From assembly GCF_003651185.1 (NCBI RefSeq), contig NZ_RCDC01000006.1, positions 344,483 through 408,482 on the forward strand: DNA of 64,000 nucleotides, read 5' to 3'. This DNA is from Stenotrophomonas rhizophila. GTDB lineage: Bacteria; Pseudomonadota; Gammaproteobacteria; Xanthomonadales; Xanthomonadaceae. The position numbers were made by a program, and so were the translations under genes. The number at the start of each line of letters is the position of its first letter. The stretch's first letter is position 1. The notes under the pieces were generated by a model. The model had not been told where the DNA came from. It saw only the letters and a program-made list of their open reading frames with translations, and ran no database searches. Of this stretch, positions 32,997 through 41,359 are shown in pieces.

Positions 32997-35483
32997 TCAC
33001 GCCTCCCGAAGCGCCAACGCCGGCGGCGTATGCAGAATCCGTCGCGTCCCCCACCAGCCGGCCGCCATGCTCAACAGCACACCCAACCCACCGCCCACCA
33101 ACAACGGGCCCCACGGCGGGCTCAGCGTCAACTCGAACACCTGCCGCGCCACCACCGTGCCCAGCAGCGCTGCCGCGCCCACTGCCAACAACGCCGACAA
33201 CAGCCCCAGCGCACCGAACTCCACCAGCACCGCACCGCGCAGCTGACGGCGCGTCGCCCCCAGCGTACGCAGCACCGCACTGTCGTAGCGCCGCTCACCG
33301 GCCGTCGCCTGCAACGCCGCCAGCAGCACCAGCAGCCCGGCCAGCAGACTGAACCCCATCACCAGCTGCACCGCCTGGCTCACCCGATCCACCACCTCGC
33401 GCACCCGCTCAAGGATGCCGTCGATATCCAACAGTGAAATGTTCGGGTACTCCCGCGTCAGCCCAGCCAGCGCCGGTGCCTGCGCGCGTGGCAGATGGAA
33501 GGCGGTGATCAGGTTGTACGGCGCATCGGCAACCGCGCCTTCGTTGAGCAGCAGGAAGAAGTTGACCCGGAACGAATCCCAGTCCGCCTTGCGGATGCTG
33601 GTGATCGTGAAACTGCGCTCCTGATCGCCCATCTGCAGCGTCACCGTGTCGCCCAGCGTCATCCCGTAGCGCTCGGCCCAGCCCTGCTCGATCGAGGCCT
33701 CTGCCGCCGTGCTGCCCGCCTTCCAGAACGTCCCGCTGAGCAGCGTATTGGCCGGCGGGAAATCATGCCGCCACGAGAAATTGACCGGCCGGTTGGCATC
33801 GTCATCCTCGTTGCTGTTGTCCTCGCGCGCCTGTCGCTGCGGCGGCCGATCATTGACCGCCAGCAGGCGGCCGGTACTGAACGGTTCAATGCCCGGCGAA
33901 GCTACGCCCAGCCCACCCAGCGTGGCCAGCACGGCATCGCGCTGCTCGGGCTGGATGTTCATCAGGAAGTAGTTCGGCGTATCGGTCGGCAAGCGATCGC
34001 GCCACTGCGCCAACAGCCCCGGACCGATCACCGACAGCAGCAGCAGCGAACACAGCGACAGCGACAGGCCGACCAGCTGCATCACCGCCAGACCGCGGCG
34101 GCGCGTCAACGAGGCGAGCCCCAGCTTCCAGCGCCCGCGCAGGCGCGGCTGCAGCCCGCGCAGCAGCCACAGCAGCAGCGCACCGAGCGCGCCGGCCAGG
34201 GCGGCCAGTGCAGCCAGCCCGCCGAGCACCCACGCGGCCAGCTTTACATCGCCGGTGGCCTGCACGGTGAGTGCCACGGTGGCCGCCAATGCTGCGGCAT
34301 AGACCAGCATCGAACTCGGCGGCAGCGCGGCGAAGCTGCGGTTGAGCACGCGCATCGGCGGCACGCTGCGCAGGCGCAGCAGCGGCGGCAGACCAAAGCC
34401 CAGCAGCAGCACCAGCCCGATGCCGGCTCCACTCAGTGCCGGCGTGGCTTGCGGCAGGGGCAGGCGGTTCGGGATCAATCCCCCCAGCGCCTGCACCAGC
34501 CCGGCCTGCGCGGCCATGCCCAGCCCGATACCGACCAGGCAGGCCGGTATCGCCAGCATCACCAGCTGCAGTGCCATCGCAGTGAGGATGTCGCGCTGGC
34601 GCGCGCCCAGGCAGCGCAGGATCGCGACCTGGTCGATGCGTCGCATCGCGAAGCGGTTGGCGGCCAGCGCGGTGGCGACACCGGCCAGCAACACCGCCAG
34701 CAGCGCGGCCAGCGACAGGAAGCGACCGGCCAGATCGAACGCGCCACGCACACCGCGCTGGGCATCGGCGATGCCGACAATGCGGTAGCCCTTGGCCTGC
34801 GGTGTGAGCCATTCGCGGAACGCCTCGATCTGCGCCTGGTCACCCGCGAACATCATGCGATAGGACGCGCGGCTGCCCGGCCCGAGCAGGCCGGCGCGAT
34901 CCACATCGATGCGGTTCACCAGCAGCGGCGGCGACAGCTGCATCAGCTCACCGGAGGTGTCCGGCTCGGCCTGCAGCACGCGGGTCACGTTCAACGTGCC
35001 CGCGCCGAATTCCAGTGCATCGCCCACCTGCAGGCCCAGCGCCTGCATCAGGCGGGGATCGGCATACGCTTCGCCCGGCGGCGGCGTTCCCGCGGTTTCG
35101 CTGGCGCTGTCATGCAGCGTGCGGCTGACCTGCAGTTCACCGCGCAGCGGGTAGCCATCGGCCACCGCCTTGATGTTGGCCATCTGGCTGTCATCACCAT
35201 GGAACAGCACGCTGGGGAAGCTGACCATGCGCGTGTTGGCCAAGCCGCGCTCGCGCGCTGCATCGGCGAAGGTCTGCGGGATGTCTTCACGGCCGCTCAG
35301 GCCCAGATCACCGCCAAGCATCTCCGCCGCGCTGCCGGTCAGTGCCAGGGTCACGCGGTTGACCAATGTCCCGACGGCGGTCATCACCGCCACGCCCAAT
35401 ACCAGCGCAGCGAACACCGTCAGCAGATCGCCGGCCAGGAATTCGCGACGCAGCGCACGCGCCGCATGGCGCACGACATTCAC
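32997..35483 (-). CDS. FtsX-type ABC transporter permease (YbbP-like)
   Basis: An 828-residue inner-membrane permease of the MacB/FtsX superfamily. One transmembrane helix near the N-terminus (DLLTVFAALVLGVAVMTA), a periplasmic MacB-like domain, then repeated FtsX blocks of three to four helices, with the last ending in ALALREA as in YbbP. It starts with GTG 35483, overlapping the ATPase stop (GTGA). Together with the ATPase it forms a YbbA-YbbP pair divergent from tesA, the same order as in E. coli. These systems are thought to export lipids or lysophospholipid-type molecules from the inner membrane; the substrate is not known. Confidence 0.92.
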   Translation of the reverse strand: MNVVRHAARALRREFLAGDLLTVFAALVLGVAVMTAVGTLVNRVTLALTGSAAEMLGGDLGLSGREDIPQTFADAARERGLANTRMVSFPSVLFHGDDSQMANIKAVADGYPLRGELQVSRTLHDSASETAGTPPPGEAYADPRLMQALGLQVGDALEFGAGTLNVTRVLQAEPDTSGELMQLSPPLLVNRIDVDRAGLLGPGSRASYRMMFAGDQAQIEAFREWLTPQAKGYRIVGIADAQRGVRGAFDLAGRFLSLAALLAVLLAGVATALAANRFAMRRIDQVAILRCLGARQRDILTAMALQLVMLAIPACLVGIGLGMAAQAGLVQALGGLIPNRLPLPQATPALSGAGIGLVLLLGFGLPPLLRLRSVPPMRVLNRSFAALPPSSMLVYAAALAATVALTVQATGDVKLAAWVLGGLAALAALAGALGALLLWLLRGLQPRLRGRWKLGLASLTRRRGLAVMQLVGLSLSLCSLLLLSVIGPGLLAQWRDRLPTDTPNYFLMNIQPEQRDAVLATLGGLGVASPGIEPFSTGRLLAVNDRPPQRQAREDNSNEDDDANRPVNFSWRHDFPPANTLLSGTFWKAGSTAAEASIEQGWAERYGMTLGDTVTLQMGDQERSFTITSIRKADWDSFRVNFFLLLNEGAVADAPYNLITAFHLPRAQAPALAGLTREYPNISLLDIDGILERVREVVDRVSQAVQLVMGFSLLAGLLVLLAALQATAGERRYDSAVLRTLGATRRQLRGAVLVEFGALGLLSALLAVGAAALLGTVVARQVFELTLSPPWGPLLVGGGLGVLLSMAAGWWGTRRILHTPPALALREA

Positions 35484-36229
35484 GCGCCTGCACCTGCACC
35501 TGCACCGGCACCGGCAACGGTGTCGGCCAGGCGGCCACCGTCGAGCTGGTAGATGCGCTCGCAGCGCTGCGCCAGGCGCAGGTCATGGGTGACCAGCACC
35601 AGGGTGGTATCGCTGGTGGCGTTGAGCGCGAACAACAGGTCGCTGATCTGCTGCCCGGTGGTCTGGTCCAGGCTGCCGGTCGGCTCATCGGCGAACAGGA
35701 TGCGCGGCCGCGCCACGAACGCACGCGCGAGTGCGACACGCTGCTGCTCGCCACCGGAAAGCTGGCGCGGGTAGTGACGTGCACGATGGCCCAGGCCGAC
35801 CTGTTCCAGCACCTCGCGAACCCGCGCGGGATCCTCGCGGCCGGCCAGTTCCAGCGGCAGCGCGATGTTCTCTTCGGCGGTCAGTGCCGGCAGCAGGTGG
35901 AAGCTCTGGAACACAAAGCCGACCTCGCGTGCGCGCAGCTGCGCGCGGGCTTCCTCATCGAGCGTGTTGAGCTCGGCACCGGCCAGCGCGATGGTGCCGT
36001 GGGTGGGCAGGTCCAGCCCGGCGAGCAGGCCGAGCAGGGTGGTCTTGCCCGAACCTGAAGCGCCGACGATGGCCACGCTCTCGCCTTCATGGACGGTCAT
36101 GTCAATGTTGTCCAGTATGTGGACTTCACCCTCCGGGCCACGTGCGGACTTGCCCACGTTGTGGGCGGCGATGGCGACGGGCGCGCTGCGGGGGGACAGG
36201 CTGTCGATGAGGATTCTCCAATGAACCAA
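35480..36229 (-). CDS. ABC transporter ATPase (YbbA-like)
   Basis: About 249 residues. Walker A GASGSGKTT, Q-loop FVFQSFHLLP, signature LSGGEQQRVALARAF, Walker B ILFADEPTGSLD and the switch His in VLVTHD place it in the LolD/MacB/YbbA class. The start is unclear: no in-frame ATG exists near the domain. TTG 36229, used here, lacks a Shine-Dalgarno and overlaps the divergent tesA start by nine bases. The C-terminus ends in five Ala-Gly units encoded by a hexanucleotide tract (35484-35517). The permease gene follows with a GTGA overlap. Confidence 0.88.
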   Translation of the reverse strand: MVHWRILIDSLSPRSAPVAIAAHNVGKSARGPEGEVHILDNIDMTVHEGESVAIVGASGSGKTTLLGLLAGLDLPTHGTIALAGAELNTLDEEARAQLRAREVGFVFQSFHLLPALTAEENIALPLELAGREDPARVREVLEQVGLGHRARHYPRQLSGGEQQRVALARAFVARPRILFADEPTGSLDQTTGQQISDLLFALNATSDTTLVLVTHDLRLAQRCERIYQLDGGRLADTVAGAGAGAGAGA

Positions 36230-36877
36230 GCAAGTGGAATGGGCCGCGTGGCCTCGATGGGCTGGCTGCTGGCAGGGTTGCTGCTGATGCTGATGCCGAT
36301 GCTGGCCTGTGCCAAAGCTCCGGACACCCGTGCGGCGGTGCTGGTGGTCGGCGACAGCCTCAGTGCCGCCCACAATATCCCGGCCGCGTCGGGCTGGGTA
36401 AACCTGCTTCAGCAGCGGGTCAAACAACAGATCAAGGCGCCGCCGGCGATCATCAACGCCAGCATCAGCGGCGAAACCACCGCCGGCGCGCTGACTCGCC
36501 TGCCAGGGCTGCTGGAGAAGCACCGGCCCTCCGTGGTGGTGATCGAACTGGGCGGCAACGATGCGTTGCGCGGGCTCACCCCGGCGCAACTGCGCGGTAA
36601 CCTGGAAAAGATGATCGTGGCCAGCCAGAAGGCGGGCGCCAAGGTGCTGCTGCTGGGCATCGACGTGCCGCCCAACTATGGCCCGGCCTACCGCCAGCGC
36701 CTGCGCCAGACCTATGCCGAGCTCGCCAAACAGTACGGCGTGCCGCTGCTGCCGTTCCTGCTTGAGGGGGTGGCCTTGAAGCCGAACCTGATGCAGGCCG
36801 ACGGGCTGCACCCCACCGCCGCTGCGCAGCCGCAGGTGCTGGACAACGTCTGGCCGTTGCTAAAACCCTTGCTTTGA
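36221..36877 (+). CDS. tesA: periplasmic arylesterase/thioesterase I
   Basis: A 218-residue SGNH hydrolase equivalent to E. coli TesA (acyl-CoA thioesterase I / lysophospholipase L1). Signal peptide at residues 1-32, ending in a CA-K context. Block I VVGDSLSAA carries Ser, block III GGNDALRG carries Gly-Asn, and block V DGLHPTAAA carries Asp-x2-His. ATG 36221 has GAGGA six bases upstream. It is divergent from ybbA-like and ybbP-like genes as in E. coli, supporting a shared role in periplasmic lipid or lysophospholipid turnover. Confidence 0.92.
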   Translation: MNQASGMGRVASMGWLLAGLLLMLMPMLACAKAPDTRAAVLVVGDSLSAAHNIPAASGWVNLLQQRVKQQIKAPPAIINASISGETTAGALTRLPGLLEKHRPSVVVIELGGNDALRGLTPAQLRGNLEKMIVASQKAGAKVLLLGIDVPPNYGPAYRQRLRQTYAELAKQYGVPLLPFLLEGVALKPNLMQADGLHPTAAAQPQVLDNVWPLLKPLL

Positions 36878-36882
36878 TCGGT

Positions 36883-36900
36883 GTGTGAGGAACTTCACAC
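36883..36900. promoter_or_regulatory. consensus CRP/Clp binding site
   Basis: GTGTGA-GGAACT-TCACAC contains the perfect TGTGA-N6-TCACA core at 36884-36899 with one further symmetric base on each side. In Xanthomonadaceae this sequence is bound by Clp, the CRP homologue that senses cyclic di-GMP. It lies 55-70 bases before the response-regulator ATG. The same bases could act as a tesA 3' hairpin, but there is no T-tract. Confidence 0.8.
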
Positions 36901-36954
36901 CGCGTCCACTGGCGATGCGGCATGTTTCACAAAGCTGAAGAAAGAGGGAATCCC

Positions 36955-37668
36955 ATGCGTCAGACAAAGGAGACCTCCGGCCTGGTGCTGGTGGTCGAAG
37001 ACAACCGTAATATTTCCGAGATGATCGGCGAGTACCTGGAAGGGCGCGGCTTCGAAGTCGACTACGCCCAGGATGGGCTGGACGGTTATCGTCTGGCGGC
37101 CGAGAACAGCTACGACGTGGTCGTGCTGGACCTGATGCTGCCGCGTCTGGACGGCATCGAAGTCTGTCGCCGCCTGCGCAACGACGCGCGCAAGTCCACG
37201 CCGGTGCTGATGCTGACCGCGCGCGACACGCTGGACGACAAGCTCACCGGCCTGGGGTTCGGCGCCGATGACTACCTGACCAAGCCGTTCGCGATCCAGG
37301 AACTGGAAGCCCGCCTGCGCGCGCTGATCCGCCGCGAGCGTCGCCAGGTCGGCTCGGAAGTGCTCAAGGTCGCCGACCTCGTGCTCGATCCGGTCAGCAT
37401 GCGCGCGACGCGTGCCGGCACCGAACTGCAGCTCTCGCCGATCGGCCTGCGCCTGCTGACGATCCTCATGCGCGAATCGCCGCGTGTGGTGACCCGCCAG
37501 GAAATCGAACGCGAGATCTGGGGCAATGGCCTGCCCGACTCGGACACCCTGCGCAGCCATCTGTACAACCTGCGCAAGATCATCGACAAGCCGTTCGACC
37601 GCCCGCTGCTGCACACCGTGCAGAGCGCCGGCTACCGTATTGCCGATATCGCCCAGCCGATGAGCTGA
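36955..37668 (+). CDS. OmpR-family response regulator
   Basis: A 237-residue regulator. The receiver has acidic residues VVEDN near 16-18, phospho-acceptor Asp in VVVLDLMLP near 60, Thr in LMLTARD and Lys in YLTKPF. The C-terminal winged-helix domain (from ~140) has LSPIGLRLLTILM and the SHLYNLRKIIDKP recognition-helix region ending HTVQSAGYRI. ATG 36955 follows AGAGGGA. A Clp-type site lies upstream, and a histidine-kinase gene follows after 168 bases with its own promoter-like element. Target genes unknown; I cannot match it to a named xanthomonad system. Confidence 0.93.
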   Translation: MRQTKETSGLVLVVEDNRNISEMIGEYLEGRGFEVDYAQDGLDGYRLAAENSYDVVVLDLMLPRLDGIEVCRRLRNDARKSTPVLMLTARDTLDDKLTGLGFGADDYLTKPFAIQELEARLRALIRRERRQVGSEVLKVADLVLDPVSMRATRAGTELQLSPIGLRLLTILMRESPRVVTRQEIEREIWGNGLPDSDTLRSHLYNLRKIIDKPFDRPLLHTVQSAGYRIADIAQPMS

Positions 37669-37742
37669 TGGGCGGTCGATCGCCGCTCGGCCGCCTGCGG
37701 GCGGCATGAGCGATCCGATCCTCCGGTACCCTCTGGAGCATG

Positions 37743-37766
37743 ACGGCCCGGCCTCTGCCGGGCCGT
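37743..37766 (+). terminator. hairpin between response regulator and kinase
   Basis: ACGGCCCGGC-CTCT-GCCGGGCCGT is a perfect 10-base stem 75 bases after the regulator stop, followed by TGTC. The T-tract is poor, so it may attenuate rather than fully terminate. Confidence 0.5.
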
Positions 37767-37804
37767 TGTCATGGTTTGCACGATGGACTCACGGCAAGCT
37801 TTCC

Positions 37805-37810
37805 TATAAT
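37805..37810 (+). promoter_or_regulatory. TATAAT -10 before the kinase gene
   Basis: A perfect TATAAT lies 27 bases before the kinase ATG. TGGACT at 37784-37789 is a possible -35 with a short 15-base spacer. With the hairpin just upstream, the kinase may be transcribed separately from its regulator. Confidence 0.5.
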
Positions 37811-37836
37811 CGCCGCGAACCGCCCTGGACCCCGTA

Positions 37837-39108
37837 ATGCCGCACGGTCTGCCGCGCAAGATCCGCATCGTCTTCATCCTCCAAGCCGTGCTCGCCAGCC
37901 TGGGCATCCTGCTGGGCGCCTGGCTGGTGTCGTTGGTGATCAAGCACAGCCTGGTCAGCAGCGCGCTGCAGGAGGAGGCCGGCTACTACTGGCAACTGCA
38001 CGAGGCCTCGCCGGTGCAGCCCCCGCCCAATACCCAGAACATCCGCGGTTACCTGCTCGAGACCGGGCAGTCGCCGCTGAGCCTGCCGGCCAACCTGCGC
38101 ACGCTCCCCCCCGGCTTCCATGAGCTCAAGGACGACGACCAGCTGGTGCTGGTCGATGCGCGTCCGGAAGGCCGCCTCTATCTGGTGTTCCTGCGTTCGC
38201 GCGCGGAGATGCTGGCGTTCTGGTTCGGCATCGTGCCGGTGCTGCTGACCCTGCTGGCCGTCTACGGCGCCTCATGGATCACCTACCGCGCCTCCAAACG
38301 CCTGGTATCACCGGTGAACTGGCTGGCCAGGCGCGTCTCGCGCTGGGACCCCGGGCATCCGGAAGCGGCCGATCTGGCCCCGGCCAAGCTGCCGGCCGAC
38401 ATGCAGGGCGAGACCCGCCAGCTGGCCGCCGCGCTGCACTCGCTGGCCACCAAGGTCACCGCGCACGTCGCGCGCGAGCGCAACTTCACCCGCGATGCCA
38501 GCCATGAGCTGCGCACCCCGCTGACCGTGATCCGGGTGGCCAGCGACATGGCGCTGGGCGACCAGGACATGACCCCGCGCCTGCGCCGCGGCCTGCAGCG
38601 CATCCAGCGCGCCGGGCGTGACATGGAGGCGGTGATCGATGCCTTCCTGATCCTCGCCCGCGAGGCCGATGTCGAGCCGCAGGTCGAGCTGTTCGACGTC
38701 AACGAGATCGTCCGCTACGAGGTCGACAACGCCCGCGAGCTGATCGCCGGGCGGCCCGTGGAGATCCACCTGCACAGCAATGGCCCGGTGATGCTGCACG
38801 CGCCACCGCGGGTGCTGCAGGTGGTGGTCAGCAACCTGCTGCGCAATGCCTGCAGCTATACCGACGAAGGCCGGATCGACGTCGATGTCGAAGACGATCG
38901 CGTGGTCGTGCGCGATACCGGCATCGGCATGTCCGCCGAAGCACTCGGGCGCGCGTTCGAGCCGTTCTATCGTGCCGAGCCCAGCCGCCCACAGGGCACC
39001 GGGCTGGGGCTGTCGATCGTGCGCCGGCTGTGCGACCGCTTCGGCTGGAAGATCGCCCTGACCAGCGAGCCCGGGCAGGGTACCCAGGCCACGATCCACT
39101 ACCGCTGA
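37837..39108 (+). CDS. two-component sensor histidine kinase
   Basis: A 423-residue HPK1-type kinase. Transmembrane helices near residues 9-32 and 128-150 bracket a ~95-residue periplasmic sensor. A HAMP-like linker follows, then DASHELRTPLTVIRV (H-box, His near 226), LLRNACSYTDEG (N-box), VVVRDTGIGM (G1) and GTGLGLSIVRRL (G2). The sensor is unlike PhoQ and EnvZ and is unassigned. Its partner is the OmpR-type regulator upstream. The Shine-Dalgarno is weak. The N-terminus begins MPHGLPRKIRIVF, so ATG 37837 is natural. Confidence 0.92.
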   Translation: MPHGLPRKIRIVFILQAVLASLGILLGAWLVSLVIKHSLVSSALQEEAGYYWQLHEASPVQPPPNTQNIRGYLLETGQSPLSLPANLRTLPPGFHELKDDDQLVLVDARPEGRLYLVFLRSRAEMLAFWFGIVPVLLTLLAVYGASWITYRASKRLVSPVNWLARRVSRWDPGHPEAADLAPAKLPADMQGETRQLAAALHSLATKVTAHVARERNFTRDASHELRTPLTVIRVASDMALGDQDMTPRLRRGLQRIQRAGRDMEAVIDAFLILAREADVEPQVELFDVNEIVRYEVDNARELIAGRPVEIHLHSNGPVMLHAPPRVLQVVVSNLLRNACSYTDEGRIDVDVEDDRVVVRDTGIGMSAEALGRAFEPFYRAEPSRPQGTGLGLSIVRRLCDRFGWKIALTSEPGQGTQATIHYR

Positions 39109-39139
39109 GTCGGGGAGGCGCTGCGCCTCCCGGCGTGGC

Positions 39140-39847
39140 TCAGTTGCACTGCACCTTGGGTGCCAGCGCTTTGCGCCAGATCGCATAGCCTTCCGGCGTC
39201 ATGTGCAGCATGTCCTCGCGGAACAGCGCGGCGCGCGGCTGGCCGTCGGCACCGAGCATAGGCGTGTAGACATCGGTGTAGCCGGTGTTGGGCAGCGTGG
39301 CCAGCGTGGCCTTGATCATCGCGTTGGCCTCGTTGATCGCCGGCAGCAGGTTGGCGCGTGAGGGGCTGGGCTTTATCGAGATGTACTCCACCGTGGTCCT
39401 GGGCAGATCGCGGTGCACGCGCTTGACGAAGGCGACCACGTCGTCGTGGACCTGGTCCGGGCTGCGGCCGCTGTTGAGGTCGTTGTCGCCGGCGTAGAAG
39501 AACACCTTGCACGGCGCATACGGGATCACGATGCGATCGGCATACCAGGTGCTGTCGCGCACCTCCGAGCCGCCGAAGCCGCGGTTGAACACCGGCTGGC
39601 CCGGGAAATCAGCTGCCAGGCTCTCCCACATGCGGATCGAGGAGCTGCCGATGAATTCGATGCCACCGCGCGGCGGCGGGTTAGCCGCATCCTGGGCCGC
39701 GAACTGCGCCATGTCGCCGGCCCAGGCCACGTTGGAGACCTGGGTGGGTACCTGCGGTGCAGCGGGGCCCCGGGTACGGGCCGACGCGGGCAGGGCGGCG
39801 CCCAGGGCAAGGGCGAGCAGAACGGGGCGGGCGCAGCGATGCAGCAT
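39140..39847 (-). CDS. exported SGNH/GDSL hydrolase
   Basis: A 235-residue hydrolase with a signal peptide (residues 1 to ~22, VLLALALGAALPASA). The SGNH blocks are EFIGSSSIRMW (Ser), FNRGFGGSEV (Gly), YAGDNDLNSG (Asn) and DMLHMTPEGYAIW (Asp, His). The GSSSI form of block I is the branch with a Ser-Ser-Ser elbow seen in acetylhydrolase- or glycan-esterase-like families. ATG 39847 was preferred to TTG 39853 because AGGAG lies seven bases upstream. Substrate unknown; a carbohydrate ester or platelet-activating-factor-like ester is plausible. Confidence 0.85.
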   Translation of the reverse strand: MLHRCARPVLLALALGAALPASARTRGPAAPQVPTQVSNVAWAGDMAQFAAQDAANPPPRGGIEFIGSSSIRMWESLAADFPGQPVFNRGFGGSEVRDSTWYADRIVIPYAPCKVFFYAGDNDLNSGRSPDQVHDDVVAFVKRVHRDLPRTTVEYISIKPSPSRANLLPAINEANAMIKATLATLPNTGYTDVYTPMLGADGQPRAALFREDMLHMTPEGYAIWRKALAPKVQCN

Positions 39848-40081
39848 GGGCAACTCCTGGGGTGGGGCACCCGCTCGGGTGCCCGGACGGGCAGGCGTCC
39901 ATCATAAAAGCTGCCGCCAGGCCGCGCTTTACCACGGACGGGCGTTGGCCGCCTTCGACAATGCCTTGGCCGGCTTATGGCAAAATGAGCGATTGCCTGC
40001 CCCATTCAGCGATGCCCATGACTGTCTGCCGTGTGCTGTTCCTGCCGTTCCGGCCCGCGTTGCCGACCGGGGTGCGTGCCC

Positions 40082-40462
40082 ATGGCGGATGAAATCGGCC
40101 ACCTGCCGCGCGGCCCCAAGCGCATCTTCAAGGCCGCGGTCTGGTCCTGGCAGGGGCTGCGTGCGGCCTGGCTGCACGAGTCCTCGTTCCGGCTGGAGGT
40201 CTACCTGCTGATCGTGCTCGCCCCGCTGGCGCTCTGGCTCGGCCAGACTCCGGTGGAGCGTGCGCTGATGATCGGCTCGGTGTTGCTGGTGCTGGCCATG
40301 GAACTGGCCAACTCGGCGATCGAGGCGGTGATCGAACGCTACGGCGCCGAGTTCCATGAGCTCGCCGGGCGTGCCAAGGACATGGGCTCGGCCGCCGTGT
40401 TCGTGCTGATGATGAACGTACTGGTGTGCTGGGTCCTGATCCTGCTGCCGCAGATCTTCTGA
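40082..40462 (+). CDS. dgkA: diacylglycerol kinase
   Basis: A 126-residue three-helix membrane kinase that recycles diacylglycerol to phosphatidic acid. The active-site segment AMELANSAIEAVIERYG and the following GRAKDMGSAAVF are diagnostic, with the catalytic Glu in the NSAIEAV motif. Length equals the E. coli enzyme. ATG 40082 gives a normal N-terminus. The next gene, terC-like, follows 54 bases downstream. Confidence 0.95.
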   Translation: MADEIGHLPRGPKRIFKAAVWSWQGLRAAWLHESSFRLEVYLLIVLAPLALWLGQTPVERALMIGSVLLVLAMELANSAIEAVIERYGAEFHELAGRAKDMGSAAVFVLMMNVLVCWVLILLPQIF

Positions 40463-40516
40463 CGTAACACTTCTGGCGCGTCACGCGCGTCATCCCCCCT
40501 GTAAGGATGGAAGTCC

Positions 40517-41266
40517 ATGTTCCTTGAGTTGTTGTCCGACCCCAATGTCTGGTTGACCCTGTTTACGCTGAGCGCGCTGGAAATCGTGCTGGGCATCGAC
40601 AACCTGGTCTTCATCTCGATCGCGGTGAGCAAGCTGCCCGAGGCGCGCCGTCCGTTCGCGCGCAAGCTCGGCATCGCGGTGGCCTGCATCACCCGCATCC
40701 TGCTGCTGGTCTCGCTGGCCTATCTGGCCCACATGGAAGCCAACCTGTTCACCATCGCCGGCATGGGCATCTCCATCCGCGACCTGGTGCTGATCCTCGG
40801 TGGCCTGTTCCTGATCATCAAGGGCACCATGGAGATCCGCGAGCTGATCACCGGCGGCGAAGACGAAGACCCCACCACCACCAAGGCCTCGGCCGTGTTC
40901 GGCATGGTGATCGCGCAGATCGCCGTGATCGACATCGTGTTCTCGCTGGATTCGGTGATCACCGCCGTGGGCATCGCCGACCACATCCCGGTGATGGTCG
41001 CTGCGATCCTGCTGTCGGTCGCCGTGATGCTGCTGGCCGCCAACCCGCTGGGCCGCTTCATCGATGCCAACCCCACCGTGAAGATGCTGGCCCTGGCCTT
41101 CATCCTGCTGATCGGCGTGGTCCTGATCCTGGACGGCCTGAGCGTGCACGTGCCCAAGCCCTACATCTACGCCGCGATGGGCTTCTCGGTGCTGGTGGAA
41201 TGGCTGAACCTGCTGATGCGCCGCCGCGCCGTGGCGCACAACGTGCCGGGTGCCGGCAACTGGTAA
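40517..41266 (+). CDS. TerC-family integral membrane protein
   Basis: A 249-residue protein with about seven helices and the TerC-family acidic motifs ALEIVLGIDNLVFIS (residues ~15-29) and VIDIVFSLDSVITAVG (~139-153); paired Asp/Glu residues within helices resemble metal-ion binding sites. Members (Alx, MeeF, YgjT-like) are linked to manganese efflux and metalation of exported proteins, or to tellurite resistance. No yybP-ykoY-type Mn riboswitch fits in the 54-base upstream gap. TAAGGATGG gives a usable ribosome-binding site. Confidence 0.9.
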   Translation: MFLELLSDPNVWLTLFTLSALEIVLGIDNLVFISIAVSKLPEARRPFARKLGIAVACITRILLLVSLAYLAHMEANLFTIAGMGISIRDLVLILGGLFLIIKGTMEIRELITGGEDEDPTTTKASAVFGMVIAQIAVIDIVFSLDSVITAVGIADHIPVMVAAILLSVAVMLLAANPLGRFIDANPTVKMLALAFILLIGVVLILDGLSVHVPKPYIYAAMGFSVLVEWLNLLMRRRAVAHNVPGAGNW

Positions 41267-41272
41267 GGGGGA

Positions 41273-41295
41273 GGTGCCGACCGTCGGTCGGTACC
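41273..41295. repeat. GTCGGTC-type palindrome
   Basis: GGTGCCGACC-GTC-GGTCGGTACC is a short hairpin downstream of the TerC gene. Similar elements occur at 61750-61774 and 62828-62850, forming a second intergenic palindrome family distinct from SMAG. Confidence 0.7.
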
Positions 41296-41359
41296 CACAT
41301 CCGCTTTACCCGGAACATGGCATGCTCCGGATCCCGTTCATCGAGATCCGGAGCCGGCC

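Noticed and set aside
33495..35552. 685-residue plus-strand frame opposite the ABC permease
   Set aside because: Gln/Arg/His-rich shadow translation; the permease on the minus strand is well supported by helices and an operon overlap.
40463..40516. Manganese riboswitch (yybP-ykoY) before the TerC-family gene
   Set aside because: Only 54 bases lie between dgkA and the start, too short for the aptamer, and the conserved loops are absent.
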